From assembly GCA_903872075.1 (NCBI GenBank), contig CAIQJF010000060.1:1-53129 (forward strand): a stretch of DNA of 53,129 nt, written 5' to 3'. This DNA is from an uncultured Caulobacteraceae bacterium. GTDB taxonomy: Bacteria; Pseudomonadota; Alphaproteobacteria; Caulobacterales; Caulobacteraceae. The notes under the pieces were generated by a model. It was not told where the DNA came from and searched no databases. It saw nothing but the letters and a program-made list of their open reading frames with translations. How positions within the stretch are numbered: the stretch's first letter is position 1; each line of letters begins with the position of its first letter. Positions 34,384 to 41,775 of this stretch are shown here, piece after piece. The translations under genes and the position numbers were made by a program.

Positions 34384-34799
34384 CCCTCGTCGACACCAAC
34401 GTCCTGCTGGACCTTGTGACCGCCGATCCGGTCTGGGCGGACTGGTCGCTCGCGGCCTTGGACGCCGCCAGCCTCGCCGGACCGATCGCGATCAACGACA
34501 TCGTCTATGCGGAACTCTCCGTTCGCTTCGACACCATCGAGGCCCTGGACGCCTTGTTGGAACAGGCCGGGATCGATCTCGCGCTGATGCCCCGGCCGGC
34601 GCTGTTCCTGGCCGGCAAGGCCTTCCTCGCCTATCGCGCGGCGGGCGGCGCGCGGACCGGGGTCCTGCCGGACTTTCTCATAGGCGCGCACGCGGCGGTG
34701 GCGAACTGCGATCTGCTGACCCGCGACGTGGGGCGCTATGGCACCTATTTTCCGACCGTGGGGTTGATCACGCCGCCGGCCAAGATCCGGAGGGCGTGA
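34380..34799 (+). CDS. vapC: PIN-domain ribonuclease toxin (VapC type)
   Basis: A 139-residue PIN protein starting at TTG 34380, overlapping the antitoxin stop by 4 bases. The acidic site is visible: LVDTNVLLDL with the first Asp, IVYAELSVRF with the Glu, LPDFLIGAHA with the third acid, and LLTRDVGRYGTYFP at the end. It should cut RNA, typically tRNA or rRNA, when freed from the antitoxin. Its own stop overlaps the GTG start of a YjbR-family gene by 4 bases, an uncommon third partner. Confidence 0.9.
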   Translation: MTLVDTNVLLDLVTADPVWADWSLAALDAASLAGPIAINDIVYAELSVRFDTIEALDALLEQAGIDLALMPRPALFLAGKAFLAYRAAGGARTGVLPDFLIGAHAAVANCDLLTRDVGRYGTYFPTVGLITPPAKIRRA

Positions 34800-35167
34800 C
34801 GACGTCCCCCGAAAGCCTCCGCCGGATCGCTCTGGGGTTCCCGGAAGCCTACGAAGACCTGCACCGTCGGCGGCCGGCCTTCCGCGTGGGGGGAAAGATC
34901 TTCGCCATGCTGGGCGTCGCGGGAGAGGCGGCCTTGTTTCCAGGGCTCGCCAACGACGACATGGCTGTTGTGAAGTTGGACCGGGAAGACCAACTGAACA
35001 TGGTGGCCGCCCATCCCGAAGTGCTGACGCCGACCGAGAGTTACGGCCACCACGGCTGGACCTATCTGCAGCTGAGCGCGCTGAGCGAGGCCGATCTGAA
35101 GCTGATCCTGCGCCTCGCCTGGCGGCACGTCGCGCCGCAACGCCTGTGGCCGACGATGGGACGTTGA
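34796..35167 (+). CDS. MmcQ/YjbR family protein
   Basis: A 123-residue protein starting at GTG 34796 in a 4-base overlap with vapC, with GGAGGGC directly upstream. LRRIALGFPEAYEDLHRRRPAFRVGGKIFAML and DREDQLNMVAAHPEVLTPTESYGHHGWTYLQL are typical of DUF419/MmcQ-YjbR proteins, a CyaY-like fold thought to bind DNA. The family is small, cytoplasmic and of unknown function. Tight coupling to the toxin-antitoxin pair suggests that it is translated with them here. It ends 31 bases before the convergent second toxin. Confidence 0.88.
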   Translation: MTTSPESLRRIALGFPEAYEDLHRRRPAFRVGGKIFAMLGVAGEAALFPGLANDDMAVVKLDREDQLNMVAAHPEVLTPTESYGHHGWTYLQLSALSEADLKLILRLAWRHVAPQRLWPTMGR

Positions 35168-35198
35168 ACGCCGCCCGCGCGGCGTTCCGCCGGCCAAC

Positions 35199-35585
35199 TC
35201 ACACCCGCACCACCAGCTCCGAATAGACCGCCAGCGCCGCATCGGCCGTGTAGAGGCGCGCGGGCTCGGTCATGGCCTGAGCGACGAGCAGGCGGTCGAA
35301 CGGGTCGCGGTGATGATGCGGCAGGGTCGCCACCGCCAAGGCGGCGGCCGACCGGACGGGCAGTTCCTCGAACCCCACATCCAGCGCCTCGGCCACGATG
35401 CGGTTGGGCGCGACCTTGAAATCAGCGCGGCCCAGCGCCGCCTTGATCGACATTTCCCAGACGCTGGCGGCGCTGAACAGGACCGTGTGTTCGGGGCTCT
35501 CAAGGATGTCGCGCAGATCGCTATCCAGACGCCCCGGTTCGATCAACGCCCACAACAGAATGTGGGTGTCGAGCAGGAGGCGCAT
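35199..35585 (-). CDS. PIN-domain toxin (VapC type), second module
   Basis: A 128-residue PIN protein. MRLLLDTHILLWAL has the first Asp, AASVWEMSIKAALGR the Glu, and HHRDPFDRLLVAQA the third acidic site; LYTADAALAVYS ends the fold. This is the PIN subfamily (PF01850, COG3744-like) usually paired with Phd-type antitoxins, which is what lies directly upstream. It should be an RNase toxin. It is unrelated in type to the AbrB-VapC module on the opposite strand and is convergent with it. Confidence 0.9.
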   Translation of the reverse strand: MRLLLDTHILLWALIEPGRLDSDLRDILESPEHTVLFSAASVWEMSIKAALGRADFKVAPNRIVAEALDVGFEELPVRSAAALAVATLPHHHRDPFDRLLVAQAMTEPARLYTADAALAVYSELVVRV

Positions 35586-35828
35586 TCAGCGGCCCTCGAA
35601 AGCGTCGATCAGAGCGTCGGGCAGCGGCGCGTCGAAGTCCGAAGGCACGACAGCGACGCCGGCGAGGCCGCCCAGACGCCGCTTTCCGGCCGTCACCTCC
35701 GGCGAAAGCGCGACAAGACGGGCCACGGGCTTGCCGGCCTTGGCGATGAGAATCTCCTCTCCGCCCGCGGCGTCGTCCACCAGGCGCGAGAAGTGCGTCT
35801 TGGCGGCGTGGATGTTGATCGTGCGCAT
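35586..35828 (-). CDS. Phd/YefM-family antitoxin
   Basis: An 80-residue protein. TINIHAAKTHFSRLVDDAAGGEEILIAKAGKPVARLV is the standard Phd/YefM DNA-binding fold, and the C-terminal part (LPDALIDAFEGR) is the toxin-neutralising tail. It ends right at the toxin start. A 15-bp palindrome lies 15 bases before its ATG and is the likely site for autoregulation. Confidence 0.92.
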   Translation of the reverse strand: MRTINIHAAKTHFSRLVDDAAGGEEILIAKAGKPVARLVALSPEVTAGKRRLGGLAGVAVVPSDFDAPLPDALIDAFEGR

Positions 35829-35842
35829 GTCAGTGCTCCTGC

Positions 35843-35857
35843 GGACTAACTTAGTCC
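35843..35857. promoter_or_regulatory. Palindromic operator of the Phd-type antitoxin
   Basis: GGACTAACTTAGTCC is a perfect palindrome with 7-bp arms and a one-base centre, 15 bases upstream of the antitoxin ATG. Phd/YefM antitoxins bind short palindromes of this kind over their own promoter. The 197 bases from 35829 to 36025 hold this site, the promoter of the next gene and no coding region that I can support. Confidence 0.65.
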
Positions 35858-35989
35858 ATCATCGCGCGACCGACAAGGTTTGGGGCAGGATCGCCCAAGC
35901 AGGTTCAGTCCAGACGGTGCTCAGACGGGCAACCCCGGAAGATTGCATTATAAGATCCCCTGTCCCGCTATATGTCGAAAATGCACCTG

Positions 35990-36018
35990 TTGACTTGCAT
36001 ATCGCAATACCATAGCAT
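35990..36018 (+). promoter_or_regulatory. Probable sigma-70 promoter giving a leaderless message
   Basis: TTGACT (35990-35995) and TAGCAT (36013-36018) are spaced by 17 bases. The expected start of transcription is about 36025, at the ATG of the next gene (36026), and no ribosome site is present. The sequence 35945-36025 is clearly richer in AT than its surroundings. A TATAAT on the minus strand near 35948 could serve the antitoxin but lacks a good -35. Confidence 0.5.
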
Positions 36019-36025
36019 TCTCCTC

Positions 36026-36754
36026 ATGACCGCTGCCGCCCCCGATCTCAGCGATATCGACGCCGCCATCGCCAAGGGCGAATGGTGGCTGCGGCTGCTC
36101 GAGGAACTGGCCGAGTCCGGCGTGGCGCTGGCGGGCGAACTGGCGGCGGCGGTCAAGAGCGGCCGCATGAAGGCCACCGTCGCCGCCGACCTCTATGTCC
36201 GGATCTCGGCCGCCGTCCGCCAGGCCATCGCCATGAGTATGCGCTTGGAAGAGGCCCTGCGCGGGTTGACGGCCTTGCGAACCTGCACCGCCCAGGAGAT
36301 CGCCACCGCCAAGGCCCGGGCGCTCGCCCAAGCCGAGGCCGACACGGCCGCGCGCGAAGAGGCGCGGGCGAAGGCCAAGGCGCGTCGCGAGGCCAGCAAG
36401 GAACAGGTCCGTGAACTGGTCATGGAGGTCATCGACCGCGAGGCGACCGACCGCGAAGACCACGAAAACCTCTCCCTGGCCCTCGAACAGCGCCTCTCCT
36501 TCGATCCCGCCTACACCGACATCGAAAGCCTGCCCCTTCGAGAGACGGTCGAACGCATCTGTGCCGACCTGAAGATCACCCCTGACTGGAGCCGATGGGA
36601 GGCCGGGCGTTGGAAACCGCGAAATGAGGCCTTCCAGCCGGACTGGCGGGGACGCGACGGACCAGTCCCTCGACCCCACGACGTCCCTGTTACGGATTTT
36701 GCCGGAAGCTCCGACCCCCCGATCCGCCCCAACGCCGACCGTCGTCTGGAGTGA
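36026..36754 (+). CDS. Hypothetical protein with a central coiled coil
   Basis: A 242-residue soluble protein starting MTAAAPDLSDIDAAIAKGEWW. Residues 12-85 are helical and Ala/Leu/Glu-rich. Residues about 88-140 form a strongly charged coiled coil (ARALAQAEADTAAREEARAK, then EASKEQVRELVMEVIDRE). The C-terminal 60 residues are Pro/Arg/Asp-rich and look disordered. Similar uncharacterised proteins occur in Caulobacteraceae, as I recall, often in several copies per genome. No function is known. The ATG lies where transcription seems to begin, so a leaderless message is likely. It is followed by the acyl-CoA synthetase after 82 bases, with a pyrimidine-rich gap. Confidence 0.7.
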   Translation: MTAAAPDLSDIDAAIAKGEWWLRLLEELAESGVALAGELAAAVKSGRMKATVAADLYVRISAAVRQAIAMSMRLEEALRGLTALRTCTAQEIATAKARALAQAEADTAAREEARAKAKARREASKEQVRELVMEVIDREATDREDHENLSLALEQRLSFDPAYTDIESLPLRETVERICADLKITPDWSRWEAGRWKPRNEAFQPDWRGRDGPVPRPHDVPVTDFAGSSDPPIRPNADRRLE

Positions 36755-36836
36755 GGCAGCCTTCCCCATTTCCCCCTCCCCCGCTTTCGCCCTAAGACGA
36801 CTCTCAAGCGCCCCAAGGGCCGGAGGAGATGTCTGA

Positions 36837-38303
36837 ATGGATGAGCCGATTTCGCTGGGAGCGCGCCTGCGGCAGCTGGCCGTCGAACAGCCGGATCGCC
36901 CGGCCGTGTCCGACAAGGACCGCACCGTCACCTGGGCCGAGCTGGACGCGCGCACCGACGCCCTGGCCCGCGGCCTCGTGGCCGCCGGGGTGAAGCACGG
37001 CGATCTGGTCACCATCGGCCTGACCAACAGCGTCGATTTCATCGAGGCCATCTGGGGCCTGTGGAAGATGGGCGCGACCCCGCAGCCGATCAGCCACCGC
37101 CTGCCCCAGGCCGAGGCCGACGCGGTCATGGACCTGGCCGAAACGCCGATCCTGATCGCCGGCGCCAGCCTGCACAGCCACAAACCCCGGCACGATGTCG
37201 CCTCGCTCCTGGCCCTCGATCCCGGCGGCCCGCCGCCGCCCGACACCACCGCGCCGGTCTACAAGGCGCCCACCAGCGGCGGCTCGACGGGTCGGCCGAA
37301 ACTGATCCTGTCGGGCGCGCCCGGCGTCTTCGTCCCGCCCGAGGCCGGCGGCATCGGGGCCTGGGGGATCGTCCGCGAGGACACGGTGATCATGCCGGGG
37401 CCGCTCTATCACAACGGCCCGTTCGTCACCTCGGTCTCGGCCATCAACATGGGCGCGCACCTGGTGATCATGCCCAGGTTCGACGCCGAGGAGACCCTGA
37501 AGACCATCGATCGCCATCGCGGCAGCTGGATCTATCTGGTGCCGACGATGATGGGCCGGATCTGGCGCCTGCCAGAGGAGGTTCGCGCCGCCTACGACGT
37601 CAGCTCCCTGCGCATGATGTGGCACCTGGCCGCGCCGTGCCCGGCCTGGCTGAAAGAAGAATGGATCAATTGGCTGGGCTCGGACGTGGTGATGGAGCTC
37701 TATGGCGGCACCGAGGGCCAGTCGGCGACAATCATCTCCGGGACCGAATGGCTGACCCATCGCGGCTCGGTGGGCCGGCCGGTGTTCGGCGAGATGCGGG
37801 CGGTGGACGCGCAGGGAACCCCCCTGCCACCCGGCGAGGTCGGCGAGATCTTCATGCGCCCGACGCCGGGGGGGCCGAAGACCTATGTCTATCGCGGCGC
37901 CGAAGCGCGGACCATGGAGGATGGCTGGGAGTCGCTGGGCGACATCGGCTGGTTCGATGAGGAGGGCTATCTCTACCTGGCCGACCGCCGCACCGACATG
38001 ATCCTGGTGGGCGGCTCGAACGTCTATCCGGCCGAGATCGAGTCAGCTCTGGACGAGCATCCCCTGGTGCAGTCCAGCGCCGTGATCGGCCTGCCCGACG
38101 ACGACCTGGGCAACCGCATCCACGCCATCGTCCAGCCGCGCGGCGATCTCTCCCATGAGCACCTGCGCGAACATCTGGCCGAGCGGCTGGTCACCTACAA
38201 ACAACCGCGCAGCTATGAATTCGTGCACGAAAACATCCGCGACGACGCCGGCAAGGTCCGCCGCAGCCAGCTGCGCGAGGAGCGGCTGGCGCCGAAGACC
38301 TAG
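36837..38303 (+). CDS. Acyl-CoA synthetase, AMP-binding family
   Basis: A 488-residue ANL-superfamily ligase that activates a carboxylic acid to its acyl-CoA through an acyl-AMP. TSGGSTGRPK is the ATP loop. GPLYHNGPF follows, then LYGGTEG. DIGWFDEEGYLYLADR and GGSNVYPAEIES belong to the hinge region, and DDAGKVRRSQLR holds the catalytic C-terminal Lys. The LYHNGPF and MWHLAAPCPAWLKE text resembles bile-acid or steroid-acid CoA ligases, a tentative reading of the substrate. GGAGGAG lies eight bases before the ATG. It is convergent with the CoA transferase, separated by a nested palindromic element. Confidence 0.9.
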   Translation: MDEPISLGARLRQLAVEQPDRPAVSDKDRTVTWAELDARTDALARGLVAAGVKHGDLVTIGLTNSVDFIEAIWGLWKMGATPQPISHRLPQAEADAVMDLAETPILIAGASLHSHKPRHDVASLLALDPGGPPPPDTTAPVYKAPTSGGSTGRPKLILSGAPGVFVPPEAGGIGAWGIVREDTVIMPGPLYHNGPFVTSVSAINMGAHLVIMPRFDAEETLKTIDRHRGSWIYLVPTMMGRIWRLPEEVRAAYDVSSLRMMWHLAAPCPAWLKEEWINWLGSDVVMELYGGTEGQSATIISGTEWLTHRGSVGRPVFGEMRAVDAQGTPLPPGEVGEIFMRPTPGGPKTYVYRGAEARTMEDGWESLGDIGWFDEEGYLYLADRRTDMILVGGSNVYPAEIESALDEHPLVQSSAVIGLPDDDLGNRIHAIVQPRGDLSHEHLREHLAERLVTYKQPRSYEFVHENIRDDAGKVRRSQLREERLAPKT

Positions 38304-38308
38304 GGCGA

Positions 38309-38433
38309 AGCGCCCCCTCCGTCACCTTCGGTGACACCTCCCCCGTTGCACGGGGGAGGAGAGCTTTCCTCCTCCCTTGCGCGGAGCGCGGGGGAGGTGG
38401 ATCGGCGCGAAGCGACGAGACGGAGGGGGCGCT
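38309..38433. repeat. Nested palindromic intergenic element (REP-like)
   Basis: The outer arms AGCGCCCCCTCCGTC (38309-38323) and its exact reverse complement (38419-38433) enclose further hairpins: GTCACC-TTC-GGTGAC (38321-38335), CCTCCCCCGT-TGC-ACGGGGGAGG (38337-38359), and a third arm of CCTCCC and GGGGGAGG text. It fills the whole gap between two convergent genes, so it can act as a two-way terminator. Elements of this style are dispersed in alphaproteobacterial genomes; no second copy is seen in this window. Confidence 0.7.
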
Positions 38434-38445
38434 AGGCCCTGTCGA

Positions 38446-39663
38446 CTACCCGATCTCGACCCCCAGCTCCGCCAGGATCTCCTCGGTATGTTCGCCGAGC
38501 CGCGGCGGATGACGCCGGACGTTGGCCGGGCTGGCGGCGTAGCGGATCGGGGGCTTCATGCCGACGTAGGTCCCGACCTCCGGGTGGTCGTAGCGCTCGA
38601 AGAAATCCACCGCCACCAGGTGGGGATCGTCGATCAGATCGTCGAGGCGGTTCATCTTGACCACCGGGATCTCCAGCGGCTTGAGCAGGTCGAGCCACTC
38701 CTGCGTGGTGCGGGTCAGCGCCACCTCCTCCACCAGGGCGAAGAGCTCGCGTACATGGGCGGCGCGGGCGCGATGCTCATTGAAGCGCGGGTCCTGAGCG
38801 AAGGTCTCGCCCCAGCCGGCGATCTCGAAGAACTGGTCCCACTGCCTGTCGGTGTAGGGCAAGAGGCCGATGTGCCCGTCCTTGGTGGCGTAGGGTTTGC
38901 GCAGGGGGTTGGTCACCCGGGTGTAGCCCCACGGCCCGGTGGGCGGTTCATAGACATGGCCATAGAAGTGTTCGCCCAGGGTGAAGCTGGTGACGCACTC
39001 CATCATCGGCACCTCGACGAACTGGCCTTCGCCGGTGTTGCGGCGATGGTAGAGGGCCGCGAGGATGGCCTGGGACATGAAAAGTCCGCTGACCTTGTCC
39101 GCCACCAGGGTCGGGATCAGCCGCGGGGTGGGATCGCCATCCACCCGCGACGACAGGTCGGCCAGGCCGCTGGCCGACTGGATCAGGTCGTCATACGCCG
39201 GCTCGCCGGAATAGGGACCGGCCGCCCCATAGCCCGCGCCGTGCACATAGACGATGTCGCTCTTGATCGCCCTGACCGCCTCATAGTCGAGACCCAGGCG
39301 CTTGAGCCCGTCGTAGCGCACGGAGCAGGCGAAGACGTCGCTGGTCTTGATCAGCTTGACCAGGGCCGCCTTTGCCCCGGCCTCGCGCAGATCGAGCATC
39401 ACCGAGCGCTTGTTGCGGTTGATGGTCAGGAAGATGGGGCCCATGTCCTCGGGGCCCCCCGGCTGGCCGTGGCCGGTCCAGCGCATGGTGTCGCCGCCGC
39501 CGCCGCGCCGGCCGCCGGGAAACTCCACCTTGATCACGTCCGCGCCCAGGTCGCCCAGCATCTGGGTGGCGTAGGCGCCGAAGACGACGGCGGTCATGTC
39601 CAGGATGCGGACACCGTTGAGGGGTCCCGTGGCCTCGCGGGCCAGTTCGCGTGCCGTGGGCAA
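38446..39663 (-). CDS. CaiB/BaiF family (class III) CoA transferase
   Basis: A 405-residue CoA transferase. LNGVRILDMTAVVFGAYATQMLGDLGADVIKVE is the standard start, and INRNKRSVMLDL is conserved. The catalytic Asp is expected in the GEPAYDDLIQSASGLA region. HRRNTGEGQFVEVPMMECV and NPLRKPYATKDGHIGL follow. I chose TTG 39661-39663, with AAGGGAGAG just upstream; longer in-frame text is Arg/Ser-rich and crosses the divergent promoter region. It moves CoA between acyl thioesters and free acids without loss of energy, and fits bile-acid (BaiF) or branched-acid activation. It is divergent from the acyl-CoA dehydrogenase. Confidence 0.88.
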   Translation of the reverse strand: MPTARELAREATGPLNGVRILDMTAVVFGAYATQMLGDLGADVIKVEFPGGRRGGGGDTMRWTGHGQPGGPEDMGPIFLTINRNKRSVMLDLREAGAKAALVKLIKTSDVFACSVRYDGLKRLGLDYEAVRAIKSDIVYVHGAGYGAAGPYSGEPAYDDLIQSASGLADLSSRVDGDPTPRLIPTLVADKVSGLFMSQAILAALYHRRNTGEGQFVEVPMMECVTSFTLGEHFYGHVYEPPTGPWGYTRVTNPLRKPYATKDGHIGLLPYTDRQWDQFFEIAGWGETFAQDPRFNEHRARAAHVRELFALVEEVALTRTTQEWLDLLKPLEIPVVKMNRLDDLIDDPHLVAVDFFERYDHPEVGTYVGMKPPIRYAASPANVRRHPPRLGEHTEEILAELGVEIG

Positions 39664-39699
39664 AATTCGCTCTCCCTTTACGCTCCGGCGCCGATGACG

Positions 39700-39736
39700 A
39701 CCGGTTGATCTATCCCTACAGTGCGAGGAACCGGTT
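39700..39736. promoter_or_regulatory. Paired ACCGGTT sites in a divergent promoter region
   Basis: ACCGGTT occurs at 39700-39706 and at 39730-39736, exactly 30 bases apart, in the 103-base gap between the CoA transferase and the acyl-CoA dehydrogenase. The second copy is the full palindrome AACCGGTT. A spacing of about three helical turns would place two bound proteins on one face. No known consensus is matched. Confidence 0.25.
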
Positions 39737-39766
39737 GGAAAAGACGGGCGGTCGGAGGCGCGTGGG

Positions 39767-40948
39767 ATGAATTTCGAACTGCCCGAAGAACATCGGATGC
39801 TGAAGGATCTGGTGGCGCGGTTCGTCAAGGACGAGCTGATGCCCCTGGAGGCCGGCGTTCTGACCCGCGAGGCCGACGGCAAGGGCCTGGGCCTGCTGCC
39901 CGAGGATCATGTCCGCCTGGATCAGGTGTCGAAAAACCTGGGCCTGTGGGGCCTGGACGCCCCAGAAGATGTGGGCGGGATCGACCTGCCCAATGTCGCC
40001 ATGATCGGCGTGAACGAGGAGATGGGCCGCACTGTCACGCCCTACACCCTGCCCCCGGACAGCCCGAACCTGCGCATGCTGGCCGCCACGGTGAACGAGC
40101 GGCAGCGCGAGGCCTATCTGGCCCCCTATGTGGCCGGCAAGACGGTCTCGGCCATCGGCATTTCCGAGCCCCAGGCCGGGGGCGATCCGGCCGGCATGCT
40201 GACCCGGGCGGTGCGAGTCCCAGGCAAGGATGGGGGCGACGACTGGCTGATCAACGGCCGCAAGATCTGGATCAGCCGCGCCGACCACGCCGACTTCACT
40301 ATCCTGATGGCGGTGACCGACCGGGAGAAGGGCGCGCGCGGCGGCATGTCGGCCTTCCTGGTGGATAAGGACACCCCCGGCTTCAACGTCCTGCGCCGCA
40401 TCCCCATGGTGGGCGGGGCGGTGACCTATGAGATCGCCCTGGAGGACTGCCGGGTCGAGGGCTGGAAGCTGCTTGGCGTCGAGGGGCAGGGCTTCGCCCC
40501 CATGCAGTTGCGTCTGGGCACGCGGCGCCTGGAAATGGCGGCCTGGTCGATCGGCATGGCCCAGCGGGCGCTGGACATGATGATCGAATACGCCCCGCAG
40601 CGGAAAACCTTCGGCATGGCCCTGTCGGAGCGGCAGGCGATCCAGTGGTGGGTGGCCGACGCCGCCACCCGCATCCACGCCGCCCGGCTGATGACCTATG
40701 ACTGCGCCTGGAAGATCGACGAAGGGCGCGACACGCGCCTGGAGATCTCCATGATCAAGGCCTACGCCACCGAGATGGCCTGGGAGGTGGTCGACCGGGC
40801 CATGCAGACCTTCGGCGCCATGGGCATGACCAAGGAAATGCCCCTGCAGCTGATGGCCGCCAAGCTGCGCACCATGCGCATCTACGACGGCCCCACCGAA
40901 ATTCATAAATGGGTCGTGGCCCGCAACCTTTTGGGATCGAAACGATGA
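39767..40948 (+). CDS. Acyl-CoA dehydrogenase family protein
   Basis: A 393-residue FAD enzyme starting MNFELPEEHRMLKDLVARFV behind GGAGGCG. GISEPQAGGDPAGMLTRAV, WLINGRKIWISRADHADF, GGMSAFLVDKDTPGF and RLEMAAWSIGMAQRALDMM are the family blocks. AMQTFGAMGMTKEMPLQLMA and IYDGPTEIHKWVVARNLL close the fold. DGPTEIH places Asp where medium-chain enzymes have the catalytic Glu, as in the ACAD10/11-like branch that handles hydroxylated or branched substrates. It overlaps the crotonase gene by 4 bases, so dehydrogenation and the next step are co-produced. Confidence 0.9.
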   Translation: MNFELPEEHRMLKDLVARFVKDELMPLEAGVLTREADGKGLGLLPEDHVRLDQVSKNLGLWGLDAPEDVGGIDLPNVAMIGVNEEMGRTVTPYTLPPDSPNLRMLAATVNERQREAYLAPYVAGKTVSAIGISEPQAGGDPAGMLTRAVRVPGKDGGDDWLINGRKIWISRADHADFTILMAVTDREKGARGGMSAFLVDKDTPGFNVLRRIPMVGGAVTYEIALEDCRVEGWKLLGVEGQGFAPMQLRLGTRRLEMAAWSIGMAQRALDMMIEYAPQRKTFGMALSERQAIQWWVADAATRIHAARLMTYDCAWKIDEGRDTRLEISMIKAYATEMAWEVVDRAMQTFGAMGMTKEMPLQLMAAKLRTMRIYDGPTEIHKWVVARNLLGSKR

Positions 40949-41724
40949 AGAGTCAGTACGGGGAAGTTTCCGTTACGGTCGACGGCCATGTGGCCGTGCT
41001 GGAGATCAACCGGCCGCCGAACAATTTCGTCAGCGTCGAGCTGATGCGCGACCTGGCCGACGCCCTGAACGACGTCGACGCCGACACCAACCTGCGGGCC
41101 AGCGTGCTGGCGGCGGCGGGCAAGGTGTTCTGCGCCGGCGCCGACCTTGCGTCCCCCACCGGCGTGGGCGGTCAGGGCATGCAGGGTATCAATCCGCTCT
41201 ATGACCAGGCCGTGCGGCTGTTCTCGGTCAAGAAGCCGATCGTGGCGGCGATTCAAGGCGCGGCCGTGGGCGCGGGCCTGGGTCTCGCCCTCGTGGCCGA
41301 CTTCCGGGTCGTCGCCCCGGAGGCGCGCTTCGCCGCCAACTTCGTCAAGCTGGGTTTCCACCCGGGCTTCGGCATCACCCACACCCTGCCCCGGGTCGTG
41401 GGCCTGCAGAAGGCGCAGCTGATGTGCCTGACCGGACGACGGATCAAGGGCGAGGAGGCCCTGGCCTGGGGTCTCGCCGACGAGATGGTCCCGTTGGCGC
41501 AGGTGCGTGACGCCGCCCTGAATCTGGCCCGCGAACTGGCCGAGGCCGCGCCCCTGGCGGTGGTCTCCACCCGCGCCACCCTGCGGGCCGATCTCGCCCA
41601 GGCAGTGCGCAACCAGACCGACCACGAGCAGAAGGAACAGACCTGGCTGCGGGCCACCAACGACTTCGCCGAGGGCGTGAAGTCGGTGTTCGAGCGCCGC
41701 CCGAGCGTCTTCACCGGCACATGA
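40945..41724 (+). CDS. Enoyl-CoA hydratase/isomerase family (crotonase) protein
   Basis: A 259-residue crotonase-fold protein starting at the ATG in an ATGA overlap with the acyl-CoA dehydrogenase. FCAGADL gives the first oxyanion-hole peptide and AAIQGAAVGAGLGLALVADFRV the second. Compared with the rat hydratase, the first catalytic Glu (GGCEL) aligns with Gly in GLGLAL, and the second (PEI before the LG-x-x-PG turn) aligns with Phe in ANFVKLGFHPGFG. Both hydratase acids therefore seem absent, so it may be an isomerase, thioesterase or another crotonase reaction. The C-terminal QKEQTWLRATNDFAEGVKSVFERR is normal. Confidence 0.88.
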   Translation: MKSQYGEVSVTVDGHVAVLEINRPPNNFVSVELMRDLADALNDVDADTNLRASVLAAAGKVFCAGADLASPTGVGGQGMQGINPLYDQAVRLFSVKKPIVAAIQGAAVGAGLGLALVADFRVVAPEARFAANFVKLGFHPGFGITHTLPRVVGLQKAQLMCLTGRRIKGEEALAWGLADEMVPLAQVRDAALNLARELAEAAPLAVVSTRATLRADLAQAVRNQTDHEQKEQTWLRATNDFAEGVKSVFERRPSVFTGT

Positions 41725-41775
41725 GCCACGGCGCCCGCGGCCTACGCGGGGCGAAGAACAAGGGACGGAACGGCG

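Noticed and set aside
38446..39882. 478-codon version of the CoA transferase with an earlier start
   Set aside because: The extra 73 residues are Ser/Arg-rich, cross the divergent promoter region and the start of the next gene, and are absent from the family.
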